Shown: positions 50,990 through 62,206 of the stretch, one piece after another | How positions within the stretch are numbered: the stretch's first letter is position 1 | How the letters are laid out: the number at the start of each line of letters is the position of its first letter | NCBI GenBank assembly: GCA_029204225.1 | Contig: CM055109.1 | Location: 27,666,861 to 27,730,860, forward strand | Direction: 5' to 3' | Length of the DNA: 64,000 nucleotides | Source: Diphasiastrum complanatum | Taxonomy: Eukaryota > Streptophyta > Lycopodiopsida > Lycopodiales > Lycopodiaceae | The notes under the pieces: generated by a model | Seen by the model: the letters and a program-made list of their open reading frames with translations, nothing else | Told to the model about the DNA's origin: nothing | The model's database searches: none | Position numbers and translations under genes: made by a program

Positions 50990-51100
50990 CGCTGTTGCTG
51001 CCCACTGATCGGTACTCATCTCTCCTCTGTCTTCGCTATTGCTGCCCACTGATCGGTACTCACCCTTCGCCATGGCTGTCAACTGATCGGTACTCACCTC
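50990..51100. repeat. Three-copy minisatellite, about 45-bp unit
   Basis: The unit core CACTGATCGGTACTCAYC occurs at about 51002, 51047 and 51078, with GCTGTTGCTGCC-like lead-ins. It lies in a CT-rich stretch (50915-51200) that reads like a plant 5' leader, but no downstream gene is recognisable. Confidence 0.7.
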
Positions 51101-51304
51101 TCCTCCAGATCTCTGCTCTCCTATCTATGCTCGAGTGATCCAAATCGCTCCTGTCCGGTCCTCTCCCTCCTGCACCTGCATAAAATCTTTATTCTGTCCC
51201 TATCTTCTAGAGTGTGGCCTCTTTTGCTGCATCCACAAATTCACACGTTGCAACTTTTGCATGAGAAAGCTCTTCACGCTACCCAAACCCTAGAAAAAAT
51301 TGCT

Positions 51305-51420
51305 CCCGACCACAATGCACCAATCATGTTTTCACCATCACCGCGGGCGCGCGCGCACACACACACACACATGCACCAATCATGTTCTCACCATCACCGC
51401 GGGCGCACACACACACGTGT
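51305..51420. repeat. Two-copy tandem repeat with CA tract
   Basis: ATGCACCAATCATGTT and CACCATCACCGCGGGC followed by GC/CA dinucleotides, present twice (51317-51371 and 51372-51418). Confidence 0.75.
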
Positions 51421-51944
51421 GTCTCTCTCTCATCAAAAGCAACTGGCATTCAAAATCACCAATCTCGTCCTCTTCCTTCGAATTCCCTTAGTTTTTTCGT
51501 GAATCTTTTTGTCCCTTCTTTTTCGCTCGTGTTTGTTTTTGTCTAATTCATTGCTTCTCCTCCATCTTTGCTCGTTTGTGAATTCGCTGCTGCCTATTGC
51601 TCGTCTTCTTCGTTAGCGCTTCCATTTTCCCACCTTTTGCTCTCCAAAGTCATCTTCCACAATCTTTCTTGTGGGTGGCAAATAGTGTAAGGTTAACTTA
51701 CACATTGGAAGAGTCTAGGTTTTTTAGATGTGTTAAAAAAAATTTAAGCCATGTAGGTGTTTTGGAGGGACGAGGATGGTATTTTGTCAATTTTGGACAG
51801 CCAATCAGTGGGTGATACTACTTTGAGTGAGGACGCCTTCACCCTTGGTCAAATTTTAGAAATAGACATTCTTCCACAACCTCCACAAATTGGTAAGCTA
51901 ATTATTGAGTTTTGTTATTTATTGCTGGTTTTATTGCCTTCCAT

Positions 51945-52090
51945 TTGTCTCATTGATAAATTGGCCAATTCATCTAGTTATTGAGAAGTTCAAATTACAG
52001 CTAGAGTGAGTGTGTCTATTTACTAATAGTCAAATGAAGGATCTTTCATTGGGCAGGTAAAATGTTCTAGGACATCTTGGCTAATTAGGC
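51945..52090 (+). repeat. Dispersed repeat, matches 60055-60185
   Basis: Direct repeat of about 135 bp with shared AATTCATCTAGTTATTGA, GCTAGAGTGAGTGTGTCTAT and GAAGGATCTTTCATTGGGCA. Not coding. Its family is unknown. Confidence 0.7.
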
Positions 52091-52339
52091 CAACGAGAAG
52101 CTTTAAGAAGAGATTGTATCTCCTTATGCTTTCTAGCGACTACGTAATAAATGACAGTAAGTTTGCTTTCTAGATTCAATGTCCAACTATTTTTCTCTTA
52201 TATGTTGTTTTTTTTTTCTAGCAATCAAAGTGCAATATAGATCAACCTAGGTATGTAACCCTCGCTTCATAAGAAACATATAACTTCTTGCAATTGAAGA
52301 GGAACAAGAATATTCTAGTTCTATGCATTTAAAATGGAA

Positions 52340-53350
52340 CTTGGATACTTTGTTATTATGGGTGGTAATATCAAAGACATGTCTGGAGCAACTCATGGAA
52401 ATATGTCCCAAGACAATATAGTTTGCATCACCAATATTTTCCTTTTCAAGGTACTCAAATTTAGAACGTCTTTGTTATTTAAATGATTGTGTTAGATTCA
52501 TGATGAAATGTGTGTTGAGTGCAGGGCGAGCTGAAATGAAATACCACTCATTTTGGTCTTGCAATTCAAAATAGTAAGGTAAAGTCATCGACTTCACAAA
52601 AAACATACATATATGCTTTGTTTTGCTGCTACAAGAAGGTAGATGCAATTTTTTGCAGTGCAGAGCGGTGGTGGTCATTGTAAGCCAATTTCTCGACAAT
52701 TTAATATTTTTTTGAAAGAATATGGAGCCTAAGTAGCCTTTAGCTTTGATTTGAATGGTTGTTGCTGTTGGGCCTTGCCTTATAGGCAAGGACCATTGTA
52801 GTTATTCAATTGAATGATGTATTTGTTTTTTGTTTTTATTTTTTATTTTTTATAATTAAGTTTTATTTTTATCAATTTTGATATTCACAAAAGGTAATGT
52901 TATATATTAGTTTATTATTTTTATGAGAATTTTAAAAATATTATTAACAATATGTAGACAAATTGTACGTAGGGTCTCTGTGGTTTGTCGTACACTCTTT
53001 TGAATATTTAAAACAATAGCATAGAAATAACTAGTCATTTACATGGCTTTAGATTATGCACCTCGCAGGGAGAGTGATGTATATTATATTCAAGCAAGTT
53101 AAAAATCTGTCTGATATTGTAGTGCCAATGGGACTTGATATTCCTCAAGGTTGTTCTACCATTGATTGGTTTGATGACCATGTCCAAAAGAGAGTGGTTT
53201 GGAATTTGTTTCAAAATAGGTCTGTAAAAAGTATAATAATCGAGATTTATGAGCTTAATCCAAGGGATGTGGCTTGGAGCACCTTCGTGGTCTTTCAAGA
53301 ATCATCAAGAAACCAAGCATAAAGAATATTTGTAACGAGATGATATGGGA
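52340..53350 (+). repeat. Repeat Q, copy 1, with protein-like remnants
   Basis: About 1.0 kb, inverted relative to copy 2 (57402-58588). Frames conserved between the copies include ELGYFVIMGGNIKDMSGATH (copy 2: ELGYFVAMGSNTKDMSGATH), a segment with VVIVSQFLDNLIFF, and VVWNLFQNRSVKSIIIEIYE followed after a frameshift by IIKKPSIKNICNEMIWEL. The third block (MYIIFKQVKNLSDIVVPMGL to EMIWEL) looks like a real former exon. I do not recognise the protein. It may be a captured host gene or a transposon-encoded one. Confidence 0.5.
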
Positions 53351-53639
53351 ACTGACTTTGATTACCTTCTGGGTTTCAGTGTTCGGTAAAAGCGCCAGTT
53401 GTAAGACCGCTTCAAACCTTTTGATCTGGCACATAGCTGAGGGTTGTATCCCGGGACGCCAACGGTATGCCGTCGGGACCATTCGGTCTGTGGCGCCAGC
53501 AGCATGCTGTCGGGACCATTCGGTCCAAGAACTGGTTGTCTCCATATCTGTCGCGGTTTGTGGTTCTGAGTGTTTCTTGCATGACCGTGAATGGGTTAAG
53601 CTCTTGGGGAACGGGCTCTAACCTGTCAGTTGAGTTGGA

Positions 53640-53940
53640 TGGCTTACTTGGGTGGAAGTTACCTATTTATGGATGTCCAGTCTGGCGTGGCGCCAGGTTG
53701 GCTTTTAGCGCTCGTGACGAAGCTTTCAGTTGGTTAAGTCTGATGTAAGTCAGACCGCTTGCTTGGAATGGATGTTACTCGTTTGTAATGAAGCTTCGAG
53801 TTGGTTAAGTTTGATGTATGGCGGGCGGCTGGCTTGGAGGGAAGTCACCCACTTCGGGACCCCCGATCTGGCATGGCGCCAAGTTGGATCTCAATGTTGG
53901 TTTTCGGAACTTCAAGTTGGTTAAGTCTGATTGTTGTTGG
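53640..53940. repeat. Degenerate GC-richer minisatellite
   Basis: The core AGTTGGTTAAGTYTGATGTA recurs at about 53726, 53796 and 53914, and TGGCRTGGCGCCARGTTGG at 53684 and 53868. Spacing is irregular (70-185 bp). GC content is clearly above the surroundings. It precedes the Ty3 pol fragment and may be part of that element's leader or LTR. Confidence 0.6.
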
Positions 53941-54039
53941 CGAGTTGGCTGCGTGTATGTCAAGTCGGTTTGGATGGCAAGGGTTGAAGGCTGGGAAGCT
54001 AAGTCGTGGTTTTCGGTTTCCTTTCGGATACTTGCGCTA

Positions 54040-54800
54040 CAGCTGAGCTGAAGGGCATATCACCAGATGTAGTGGTTCATACCATTCCACTGGCTGATGG
54101 CGCAAAATCCACAGTTAATAGGCCTTATAGGTCCAATATGCACTACGCCCAGCTGATTCAAGAGGAATTGAAGAAGCTTCTAAATATAAGATTCATCTAC
54201 GAGATGGAGCACACTAATTGGGTATCACCGATTGTGGTAGTACCTAAGAAAAATGGAAAACTTAAAATCTGTGTGGACTACAAGAAGCTGAATGTCGTAA
54301 CCAACAAGGACCATTTTCCTTTACCATTTATGAAAAATGTGTTAGAGAAAATAGCCGAAGCATAAGCCTATAGCTTTCTAGATGAGTTTAGTGGCTATAA
54401 CCAGGTGCAGATAGCCCCAGAAGATCAGCACAAAACTGCCTTCTCCACTAAGTGGGGAACTTATGCTTACAAAGTGATGCCATTTGGGTTGTGCAATGCT
54501 CCCAGCACTTTCCAATGAGTGGTGAGTTATGCCTTCAAGGATTTTCTTAAGAAGTTTTTTGAGATATTCATGGACGACTTGTGTGTCCACTCTTCTAGAG
54601 CCCAACATCTAGCTTGCTTAGAGAAAATGTTCATCCAGTGTTGATTGTTCGGCATATCCATAAACTCGGCCAAATGCCAATTTCTGGTCACGCACGACAT
54701 AATGCTAGGCCATGTAGTCTCGAGACATGGTATCGTCACTGACGTTGACAAGATCCACATAATACTTGCATTGTACGTGAAGTGTACATCTTTATGGGGC
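54040..54800 (+). pseudogene. Ty3 reverse transcriptase
   Basis: The frame 54040-54365 has VNRPYRSNMHYAQLIQEELK, WVSPIVVVPKKNGKLKICVD and YKKLNVVTNKDHFPLPF. After a TAA (54363-54365) the same frame continues with FLDEFSGYNQVQIAPEDQHK, AFSTKWGTYAYKVMPFGLCN and the catalytic FMDDLCVHS near 54570. Further stops lie at 54517 and 54642. Both catalytic Asp of the xxDD box remain; normally Tyr or Phe precedes them. RT copies the element RNA; this copy cannot be translated through. Confidence 0.85.
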
Positions 54801-54861
54801 ATTGCAATTATTATCGGAGTTTTGTGCTGAACTTTGCTAAGCTGGCCGGTTAATCTATCAG

Positions 54862-55584
54862 ATGACTATCCAACTAGAATGGACAGCTGAAGCCACTGAG
54901 GCTTTTCACAAACTCAAGAAGGCCTTAGTTACTGCACCAATCCTTCGACCTCCTATCTGGACCATAGAATTTCATGTCCACACAGACGCTTCTAATTATG
55001 CAATAGGGAGTATTCTGACCCAACTAGGAGAGCACAAGAAGGATTACCCGATCTACTTTGCCAATAGGCAGTTGATTCCTGTGGAGATGAACTATACCAC
55101 TACCGAGCGTGAAGCGCTAGCCATGGTATACAGTGTGAAGAAATTTCGCCATTACCTGCTAGCCAACCCCTTTGTCTTCTTCGTAGATCACCAAGCCCTA
55201 TTATATCTGGTAAATAGATCCTGCACAACTGGACGTTTCACCCGATGGCTTCTTCTTCTTCTTCAAGAGTTCGACTTTAAAATCGTTGTTCGCAAAGGGA
55301 AACAACACTATCTGGCCGATCACCTCTCAAGGATCCGAAACGTTCCCGAGAGTAGAGGGGTTGATGATGAACTCCCTGACGCCATACTATTCCATGTCAA
55401 CGCCGTCCCTAAGTGGGCTGTTAACATTGTAAGATATCTTATGTCGGGATGTCCTCCCCCTGAGATGAGCAAAGTAGAACGACGCAGGTTAATCATTAAA
55501 TCTGCTCCTTTCACATTTATAGCAGGACAACTGTATCACATTTGTAACGATGAGATTATACGTCGTTGTGTCCTACCGCACTAA
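54862..55584 (+). pseudogene. Ty3 RNase H and connection domain
   Basis: A 240-codon open frame: EFHVHTDASNYAIGSILTQL (first Asp), ETTTEREALA-like TTTEREALAMVYSVKKFRHY (Glu), FVFFVDHQALLYLV (Asp), then RFTRWLLLLLQEFDFKIVVR and DHLSRI. All three acidic residues of the RNase H site are kept. It ends at a stop (55582-55584) just before the integrase zinc domain. Confidence 0.85.
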
Positions 55585-55767
55585 GTGTCCCAAGTGGTGA
55601 GCATCGCCCATGAAGAAATAGGAGGAGGACATTTCGTTGTTGAAGCTACCAATAGGAAAGTGCTTCAACACGGCCTGTGGTGGCCCACGATATTCAGAGA
55701 CATTCACTACCAGGTCAAAAGGTGTGACGTATGCCAACGGTTTCAACCGAACCCAGGGAAAAGATAG
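55585..55767 (+). pseudogene. Ty3 integrase zinc-binding domain
   Basis: AHEEIGGGHFVVEATNRKVL and HYQVKRCDVCQRFQPNPGKR show the H-H-C-C zinc site (H2C2) that opens Ty3 integrases. It is in frame with the preceding RNase H apart from one stop. The catalytic core is absent. Confidence 0.8.
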
Positions 55768-55771
55768 AATG

Positions 55772-56230
55772 TCGTTACCATTAGGAGAAGTTTGGATTTA
55801 AAATGGGCCCTTTGTAAAGATGTTTTTGTTGACTTCACATGCTTTAAGCTTCCAAATGGACCAATAATCTTATAACATGTGTACAACACTGTAACACTGC
55901 TCACCGGATGGAAAAGTGTTCAAACTTTCAGGTGATTTTTATTATTTCAAAAAGATTTCTCGAGCAGAAATAAATATCTTATTGGACAATATGTGCTGCC
56001 CGTATGTTAAATATCTGTCTGAATAGTCTAACCAGCGTTAGTTTTTCTAAACTATAGTTCTTCTGCGTATTTCTCTTTTTGAAAAGCATTCCGAGGGGTC
56101 CCACGCCCTTGAAAAAATGTGCAACTGGCGCTTGGAATTGACGAGTTTCACATCTTCTTTGCATTTTCAGGTGATGATGGGAGAACTTTCCAAACAGTCT
56201 AACTTCTTAACCGTAGCTCCAATTGAGACG
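55772..56230. other. No gene seen
   Basis: Between the Ty3 pol fragment and the foldback satellite. No supported frame; the last part (from about 56160) is the lead-in to the satellite. Confidence 0.4.
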
Positions 56231-56232
56231 AA

Positions 56233-56810
56233 CATGGTGCCATTAGAAAGAGTTCGACGAGAGTTTCGCAACGGCACCCTACTTGATCTAGTTTTGAGTT
56301 ACGGTTAAAAAGTTATAGGCAGTCAAAGATCGAAAAAGATCTCTCATCTAAAAATATATATATTTCAAAAAATAATCTTAATATCGATTCAGCGCGCGCG
56401 CTGAACCGATATTAGGTTTTTTTTTTTTTTTTTTTCAATAATTTTTTTTGAAAAGAACACAACGAGAATTTTGCAACGACTCCAGAATGACCTTATTCCG
56501 AGCTACGGTTCAAAAGTTTGGGCAGTCAAACTCTTTCCAATTTTTTTTAAAAAACCCTAATATCGGTTCAGCACACACCCTTAGGGTTTGACCGCTCAAA
56601 CCCTAAGGACGCGCGCTGAATTGATATTAGGGTTTTGATCTATTTTTTTTTTTTTTGGAAAGAGCTCGACGAGAGCTCTGCAACGGTGCCATAATGATCT
56701 AATTCCGATGAACGGTTCAAAAGTTATAGCCAGTCAAAGTTGTGGCGCCACAATTTTGACTGCCTATAACTTTTGAACCATAAATCGGAATTAGGTCATT
56801 ATGGTGGAAG
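56233..56810. repeat. Three-unit foldback satellite, about 205-bp period
   Basis: Three diverged units share GACGAGAGTTTCGCAACGGC-like blocks at 56258, 56462 and 56668, followed by ACGGTTMAAAAGTTATAGGC and CAGTCAAA. Between units lie inverted repeats built from TAATATCGGTTCAGCGCG and its reverse complement (56379-56414 and 56550-56637). The third unit ends in a 116-bp near-palindrome (56689-56804). Confidence 0.8.
56689..56804. repeat. 116-bp near-perfect palindrome
   Basis: Two 58-nt arms meet without a spacer at GGC|GCC (56746/56747). By eye they differ at six positions. Either strand could form a long hairpin; the DNA could extrude a cruciform. Confidence 0.9.
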
Positions 56811-56924
56811 CGAATCCTGCAGCCAGCCATGAAATTTTAAAAACTTCTAAAATAATCGAAGTAGTTCAAAAATAATACAACAAAGATGACCAACCCTAAT
56901 TGTTCAAACAAAAACTAGTATGTG

Positions 56925-57401
56925 AAACGTTCCAAATTTTTACCCCAGCTAAATGTAGCCATTTTCTTTTCTCACTTTGGTCTAAATTTTAGAAAACCAG
57001 CTGTGCTTTAGAGTGTGGTCTACACTTATTGTTATTTGCATCACACAATAAATTTGCTAAATTTTTTCTCTACCACACATCCTCATGTCGCATGAGTTGA
57101 CCAATCGAATGCATGTTTGTTGCTTTACCATATGGTGATCCTCAATGTGCAAGATGATCATAGCTTGGACTTTCACCTTTTTTTTTCCCATGTTCAATAT
57201 TTTTCAATATGTAACTACCATGGACTAATTTTATAATGGATGCTTTCAAACATGTGGCAACAAAAAGGCCACGATCTTATGGTTGCATCTACAACACTTG
57301 TGGCAAGCATAACATGGTCGAATAGGAACAGAGAAGACCAAGTAAAGTGCTACTCACATATACACTCATCGAATGTCACAATGAACATACTTGGCCATAT
57401 T
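56925..57401 (+). repeat. Dispersed repeat P, copy 2, left part
   Basis: Same orientation as copy 1 (5880-6136 and 13713-13860). It lacks LARD B and the SINE. Confidence 0.65.
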
Positions 57402-58588
57402 TAGAATGGAAAGCCCAATCAAAATATCACGGAGTTATCAGTGGTTGTAGGCCTGCCTTTGGGATAAGACACATCCACTGACATACTTATTTCCCATATC
57501 ATCTCATTACAAATATTTCTTATGCTTGATTTTTTGATGATTCTTGGAAGACCATGAGAGTGTTCTAAGCCACGTCCATTGGCTGTCTGGGAAATAAGCT
57601 CATAAATCTCAATTGTTGTACTTTTTGTAGACCTATTTTGGAACAAAATCCAAACCACTTTCTTTTGGACATGATCATCAAACTAGCTAATGATAGAATG
57701 TTCTTGAGGAATATCAAGCCCCATTGGCATTACAGTATCAGGCATGTTTTTAACTTGCTTCAATATAATAGCCATCATTCTCCTTACAAGGTGCATGACC
57801 TGAAGTCATATAAATGACTAGTTATTTCTATGCTATTGTACAAAATGTTAACAAGGGTGTATGGCAAACCACATGGACCCTACGTACAATTTGTTTACAT
57901 ATTGTTGTTAGGTGTTCTTGAAATTTTCATAAAAATAATAAACTAATACATAACATTAACTTTTGTGAATATCGAAATTGATAAAAACAGAACTTAAAAA
58001 TAAAAAACAAAAACAAAAAACAAGCACTTCAATCAATTGAGTGATTACAACGGTCCTTCCCTATAAGGCATGGCCAAACAACAACGACTATTCAAATCAA
58101 ATATCTGGGCTCGATGTACCTTTAAAGAAATATTAAATTGTCAAGAAATTGACTTACAATGACCACCACCTTTTTGCACGGCAAAACATTGGATCTATCT
58201 TCTTGTAACAACAAAACAATATATATATTATGTTTTATGTGAAGTCGATGACTCCACTTTCCCATTTTAGATTGCAGCTCATTTGTACCAAGACTAAAAT
58301 GAGTGGTATTTTGTTTCAGCTCTCCTTGCACAGAATACACATTCCGTCATGAATCTAACACAAGCATTTAATTAACAAAGACGTTTTACGTTCAATTATT
58401 TAGGAAAGTAGAATATTGTTAATGCAGAATATAAAGTCTGGGGGCATACTTTCATGAGTTGCTCCAGACATGTCTTTAGTATTACTGCCCATAGCAACAA
58501 AGTATCCAAGTTCCATAGCTATACAACATATAAACTGCAAAAATATAGCCTAACATTCTGCGTAGACATCTAACTCAGTCGACGATGC
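57402..58588 (-). repeat. Repeat Q, copy 2, inserted in repeat P
   Basis: Reverse complement of 52340-53350 over about 1.1 kb. The flanking P sequence (CACAATGAACATAC on the left, CATGTGATACGG on the right) is continuous in copy 1, so this is an insertion into P or a loss from copy 1. Minus-strand frames 58340-58122 and 57658-57419 carry the conserved words VVIVSQFLDNLIFL and VVWILFQNRSTKSTTIEIYE, with IIKKSSIRNICNEMIWE. Confidence 0.6.
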
Positions 58589-58740
58589 ACTCATGTGATA
58601 CGGGCGTATTCCAGTGGTAACAATTTGAGCAAGTGATCCAGATGCTCCCATTGTTTTCGTTATACATGTTTGATATGTATTTCGTCTTATATGGCCTCTT
58701 GCCATTTAAAAAGCATTAATAAAGTTTGTTTCTTTTTTTG
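58589..58740 (+). repeat. Repeat P, copy 2, right end with LINE-type tail
   Basis: Continues P (GTAACAATTTGAGCAAGTGA) and ends in the conserved GTCTTATATGGC...GCCAT hairpin (58691-58705), then AAAGCATTAATAAAG and a T-rich tract. Confidence 0.6.
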
Positions 58741-60402
58741 TTTCTCTCTATGATATTATCGACCAACTACGTGTTCATGTCTTTGACAATGAGATGGGCT
58801 TTGAGTTACCAAGATATCCGAGGATATCTTTTGTGTCTATTGGCAGAGATGTTTTATTTAACCATGAAAATCATGAAAAACTTGAAACTATTTGGATATT
58901 GATGGTTTTGTCTTTAGTAATGTAGCATCTAATATGGTCAAGCTTATTCATCGTAGAATTCAAAAAAGTGAGGAGCTAAGAAGAATTTTTTGTTTCTAGT
59001 TTTTTTCTTGTTTACTTTTGTTTGCAGCTGAATGTTTACAATGATAGCTCAAGTTTTTTTTTTGTTCATATTTTTCAATTAATTTGTTCTTATTGGTTTC
59101 AATTACTTCTCAGTCATCACAAGCAACATAAGCTTTGCTTATTGATGAGACCATAAGTGGTACTTTTTTTTTCCAAGATTTGACACTTTTTATTAAAACG
59201 TCTCCCAAGATCTCAAATCCGGATAAAGCTCCAAGAATGCAATAGGAAAGTTCAATGGACGAAACGGACCCAAGCAAACCTAGATCTAGCCCCTGAGCAC
59301 TAGGGAGTATGGCAAATCACAATGATAGTAAGCGCTTACAAATCCGCATCATAACGGCCGCAGACTCTCAATGATCCTTATGGACACGGGTGAGAGTATA
59401 TATAGAGTATGGCACTCACCTCGTCTGCCCATGCACCGAATCAACATGTAAGCGGGTTATCAGTCTATGCCTAACTCTCATGCATGTCCATTGCATGTAG
59501 GTACTTCTAACCCATAATAGCCAAGACCCATGCATAAGCACAGTGCATGTGTATGCACATACTAGGATGGAACACACATGCCTATATCGCATGCAGGTGT
59601 GACCCCATGGTCCTACTCGACTATTATCTAGATTAGGCATGACCTCTTGCAATTTAGGAGGTGAAAGAGTTATTAACACAATTAACTTGAGAATGGTTTC
59701 TCCAGAAGATGACCAAAGCAATAAGAACACGCAAGATAGTACTATGAGTTTGGACTCAGCTCATTACATTCGTCGTGCCCTTCTTTTATTATTCTATTTC
59801 ACTGGCCTATGGCCCATTTTATTACTCTAGTTGCTATTTGGTTCATAGGGTTAGAGTATCATCTTATTTGATGTTTTTTAGCTATTCTTGTAGAGATTAG
59901 CTTAAGATGCTCATTTTTTTATCTATATGCCTCATTGATACTAATACCTGTGATTAAGTTAATAACTCTATGAGGTTGTGAAAGCATGCTCTTAGTTGAG
60001 CAAGCTACTCAACCTACTCCACAAGGTGGACACACTGCCTTATATTTAGTCTTTTTAATAAATTGGCTAATTCATCTAGTTATTGACAAGTTCAAATTAA
60101 AGCTAGAGTGAGTGTGTCTATTTGCTAATAGTCAGAAATGAAGGATCTTTCATTGGGCAGCAGGCAAAATGTTCTAGGACATCTAATTTGATGATTACAA
60201 CTTGCATATAGATTGTAGACTTAGAAATAGCAATATTATGCTTGTAGAAACTCGTGGCATTTCACATGCAATAATTGTAAGTGATCCATAGTGACATGCA
60301 AGGCATGCACAAAGTGAAATGGACACATGCATGATGATTTGTAGAAATCTAGTTAGAACTAGGACACTTGGTAAAAGTAGGTAGAGATACATGCATGAGA
60401 TG
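58741..60402. other. No gene seen
   Basis: AT-rich, including the direct repeat of 51945-52090 at 60055-60185. Frames at 59416-59730 and 59639-59830 lack family features. Confidence 0.4.
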
Positions 60403-60798
60403 TGACAAATGACACATAGACTCTAGTTTTTCACTGTAGATGTCATTGAAAGGTGGATGGATGTGGTTCTATCTCGAGCTACCTCAAACTCCATAAATAT
60501 GTGTATCTCATGCCATTTTGGATCCACACCATTTTTGCTTGATATCTCTCTCTCTTTCTCTCTCTAACTCGTGTTGAGGCTAATGCTTATACACTAATTT
60601 CTTGTACTTGTGCTCATTTATGATTCATTGCTATCATTCTCTGATTCTTAGCATGCTAAATTGTGGTTAAGCCATAAGTTCTGTACTAGATCTTGCTATT
60701 CAATCTAGAATCAGGTTATTGTGCTAATCATAAAGCTTAATTAGATCTATCATACTTGTGGATCATCCCCACACATGTGAATTCTAGAAATTATGTCA

Positions 60799-60810
60799 TG
60801 GTATCAGAGC
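60799..60810 (+). promoter_or_regulatory. Primer binding site of Copia D
   Basis: TGGTATCAGAGC directly after TTATGTCA, the inferred LTR end. Confidence 0.85.
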
Positions 60811-61565
60811 CAAATTGAGCTTTGCATGCTAACATCTCTGATTGTACAAGAATTCGAGAGCTAAATCAAACAAAAAAACAGTTATACACTTTTTCTCACC
60901 TTTCTCTGAAGTGTGTTTGGATCAAATCGGATTGAAACTGGATTTTCAAGTCTGAAAAGTGGTATTCCGAAATTCTGGAACTCCGCACGTGTGAAAATCA
61001 AAAATTTTCAGTCCCTTCTATCTCCTTGCTAGTAGATCCAAAGATAGTCGTGTTATAGCTTGATGGAAAGCTTATGATGTGTACTTTCCATAGAAATTGA
61101 AACCAAATCAATCTGATGTTCTATCAAGAGTTATTAGCTCTTAAAGAGGATATGGAGAGGTCCAAAATCCGAGTGACCACATTCTGATTTGATTCAACCT
61201 TGCTTTGTTCTGAGTCCATTGTTTTGAGCATCCTACACAAGAAACTGAAGATCAAGACTAATTTGATGTTAATTGAACACCTTTGAGTCTTTTGAGTATC
61301 AATAGTATTTTCTTTTGAAGTATTTCACACGTGCCAAAAATAGGATTTAACTTGACAAAGTGCCTTAAACCATTTTATGTGTCTGATGTAGATAATCTTG
61401 TTTTGTGGAATATTTGAGATCCATCTCAAATACAGTTGCAAGTTTTTCACATAGGAAGGTAGTACATCCTTGAAAATACCTATAGTAAGAGAGAGCAACA
61501 ACATTAAGTCTGATTGGAACAAGCTCAAACATATTGTTGTCCAATAACTAAGAAGTCTTCACATA

Positions 61566-62206
61566 ATGGCACCTCTAGGAGGATATCTTCTAGAAGCAAA
61601 TGAAAGACTAAATACTTCTAATTACTCAATTTGGAAGCTCAAAATGGAGTCTATTTTGATACTCCAGGATGTTATGGACATTGTGTTTGGTATTGAGGAG
61701 GAGCCTCAAGCACAGCTTGAAATACTCACTCTTAGGTATCAAATTTTTCAAAGTTTTCAAAGAAGTGAGGAGAGTGCATCAAACTATGTTCTGAGAGTAA
61801 AAGATCTACATAGAGAGCTTTCATGTGTTGGTGTTACTATTAACCAAGATGAGCTAGTACAAGTCAATGTCTTGAAAGATACTATGATAATCTTGTTCAA
61901 TCCTTTGCCATTAAAGAGGAGTTGCCTAATTTAGAAACTCTTCAAGGTATTCTCATCTCTGAAGAAGCTAGGCAAAGTTATAAACTTTCTAGGATGAACA
62001 AACTCGAGCACGGTGGAAGTGACAAAGCCCTCTTTGTCAAGGACAAGCATAAAAGAAGGAGTAAGAACAAGTTTTTTCAAGCATCCAACAAAGACAAAGC
62101 CAAGGATCGAGACAAAGATGGTGAAGAGGATGATTCATCTCATCCTTCTACTTCAAAGACCAAGAAAAAGAAAGTCAAGTGTTTCTTCTGTGGCAAGAAG
62201 GGATGA
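61566..62206 (+). pseudogene. Copia D gag
   Basis: ATG 61566 opens APLGGYLLEANERLNTSNYS and IWKLKMESILILQDVMDIVF, the usual Copia gag start. A frameshift near 61925 moves to the frame with LQGILISEEARQSYKLSRMN, a Lys/Asp-rich linker and half a zinc knuckle (KCFFCGKKG), where a TGA and a deletion cut it. Between the first block and FQRSEESASNYVLRVKDLHR about 60 residues of the family are missing. Confidence 0.8.

Larger units (their letters stand above)
54040..55771 (+). mobile_element. Ty3 (gypsy) pol fragment: RT, RNase H and start of integrase
   Basis: A contiguous but broken plus-strand pol. No gag, protease, LTR or PBS is recognisable. The fragment begins in the RT fingers and ends abruptly after the integrase zinc domain at 55771. 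Domain details are in the next three entries. Confidence 0.85.

Noticed and set aside
50915-51200. CT-rich 5' leader of a host gene
   Set aside because: It reads like a plant 5' untranslated region, but no coding exon with recognisable content follows within the next 2 kb.
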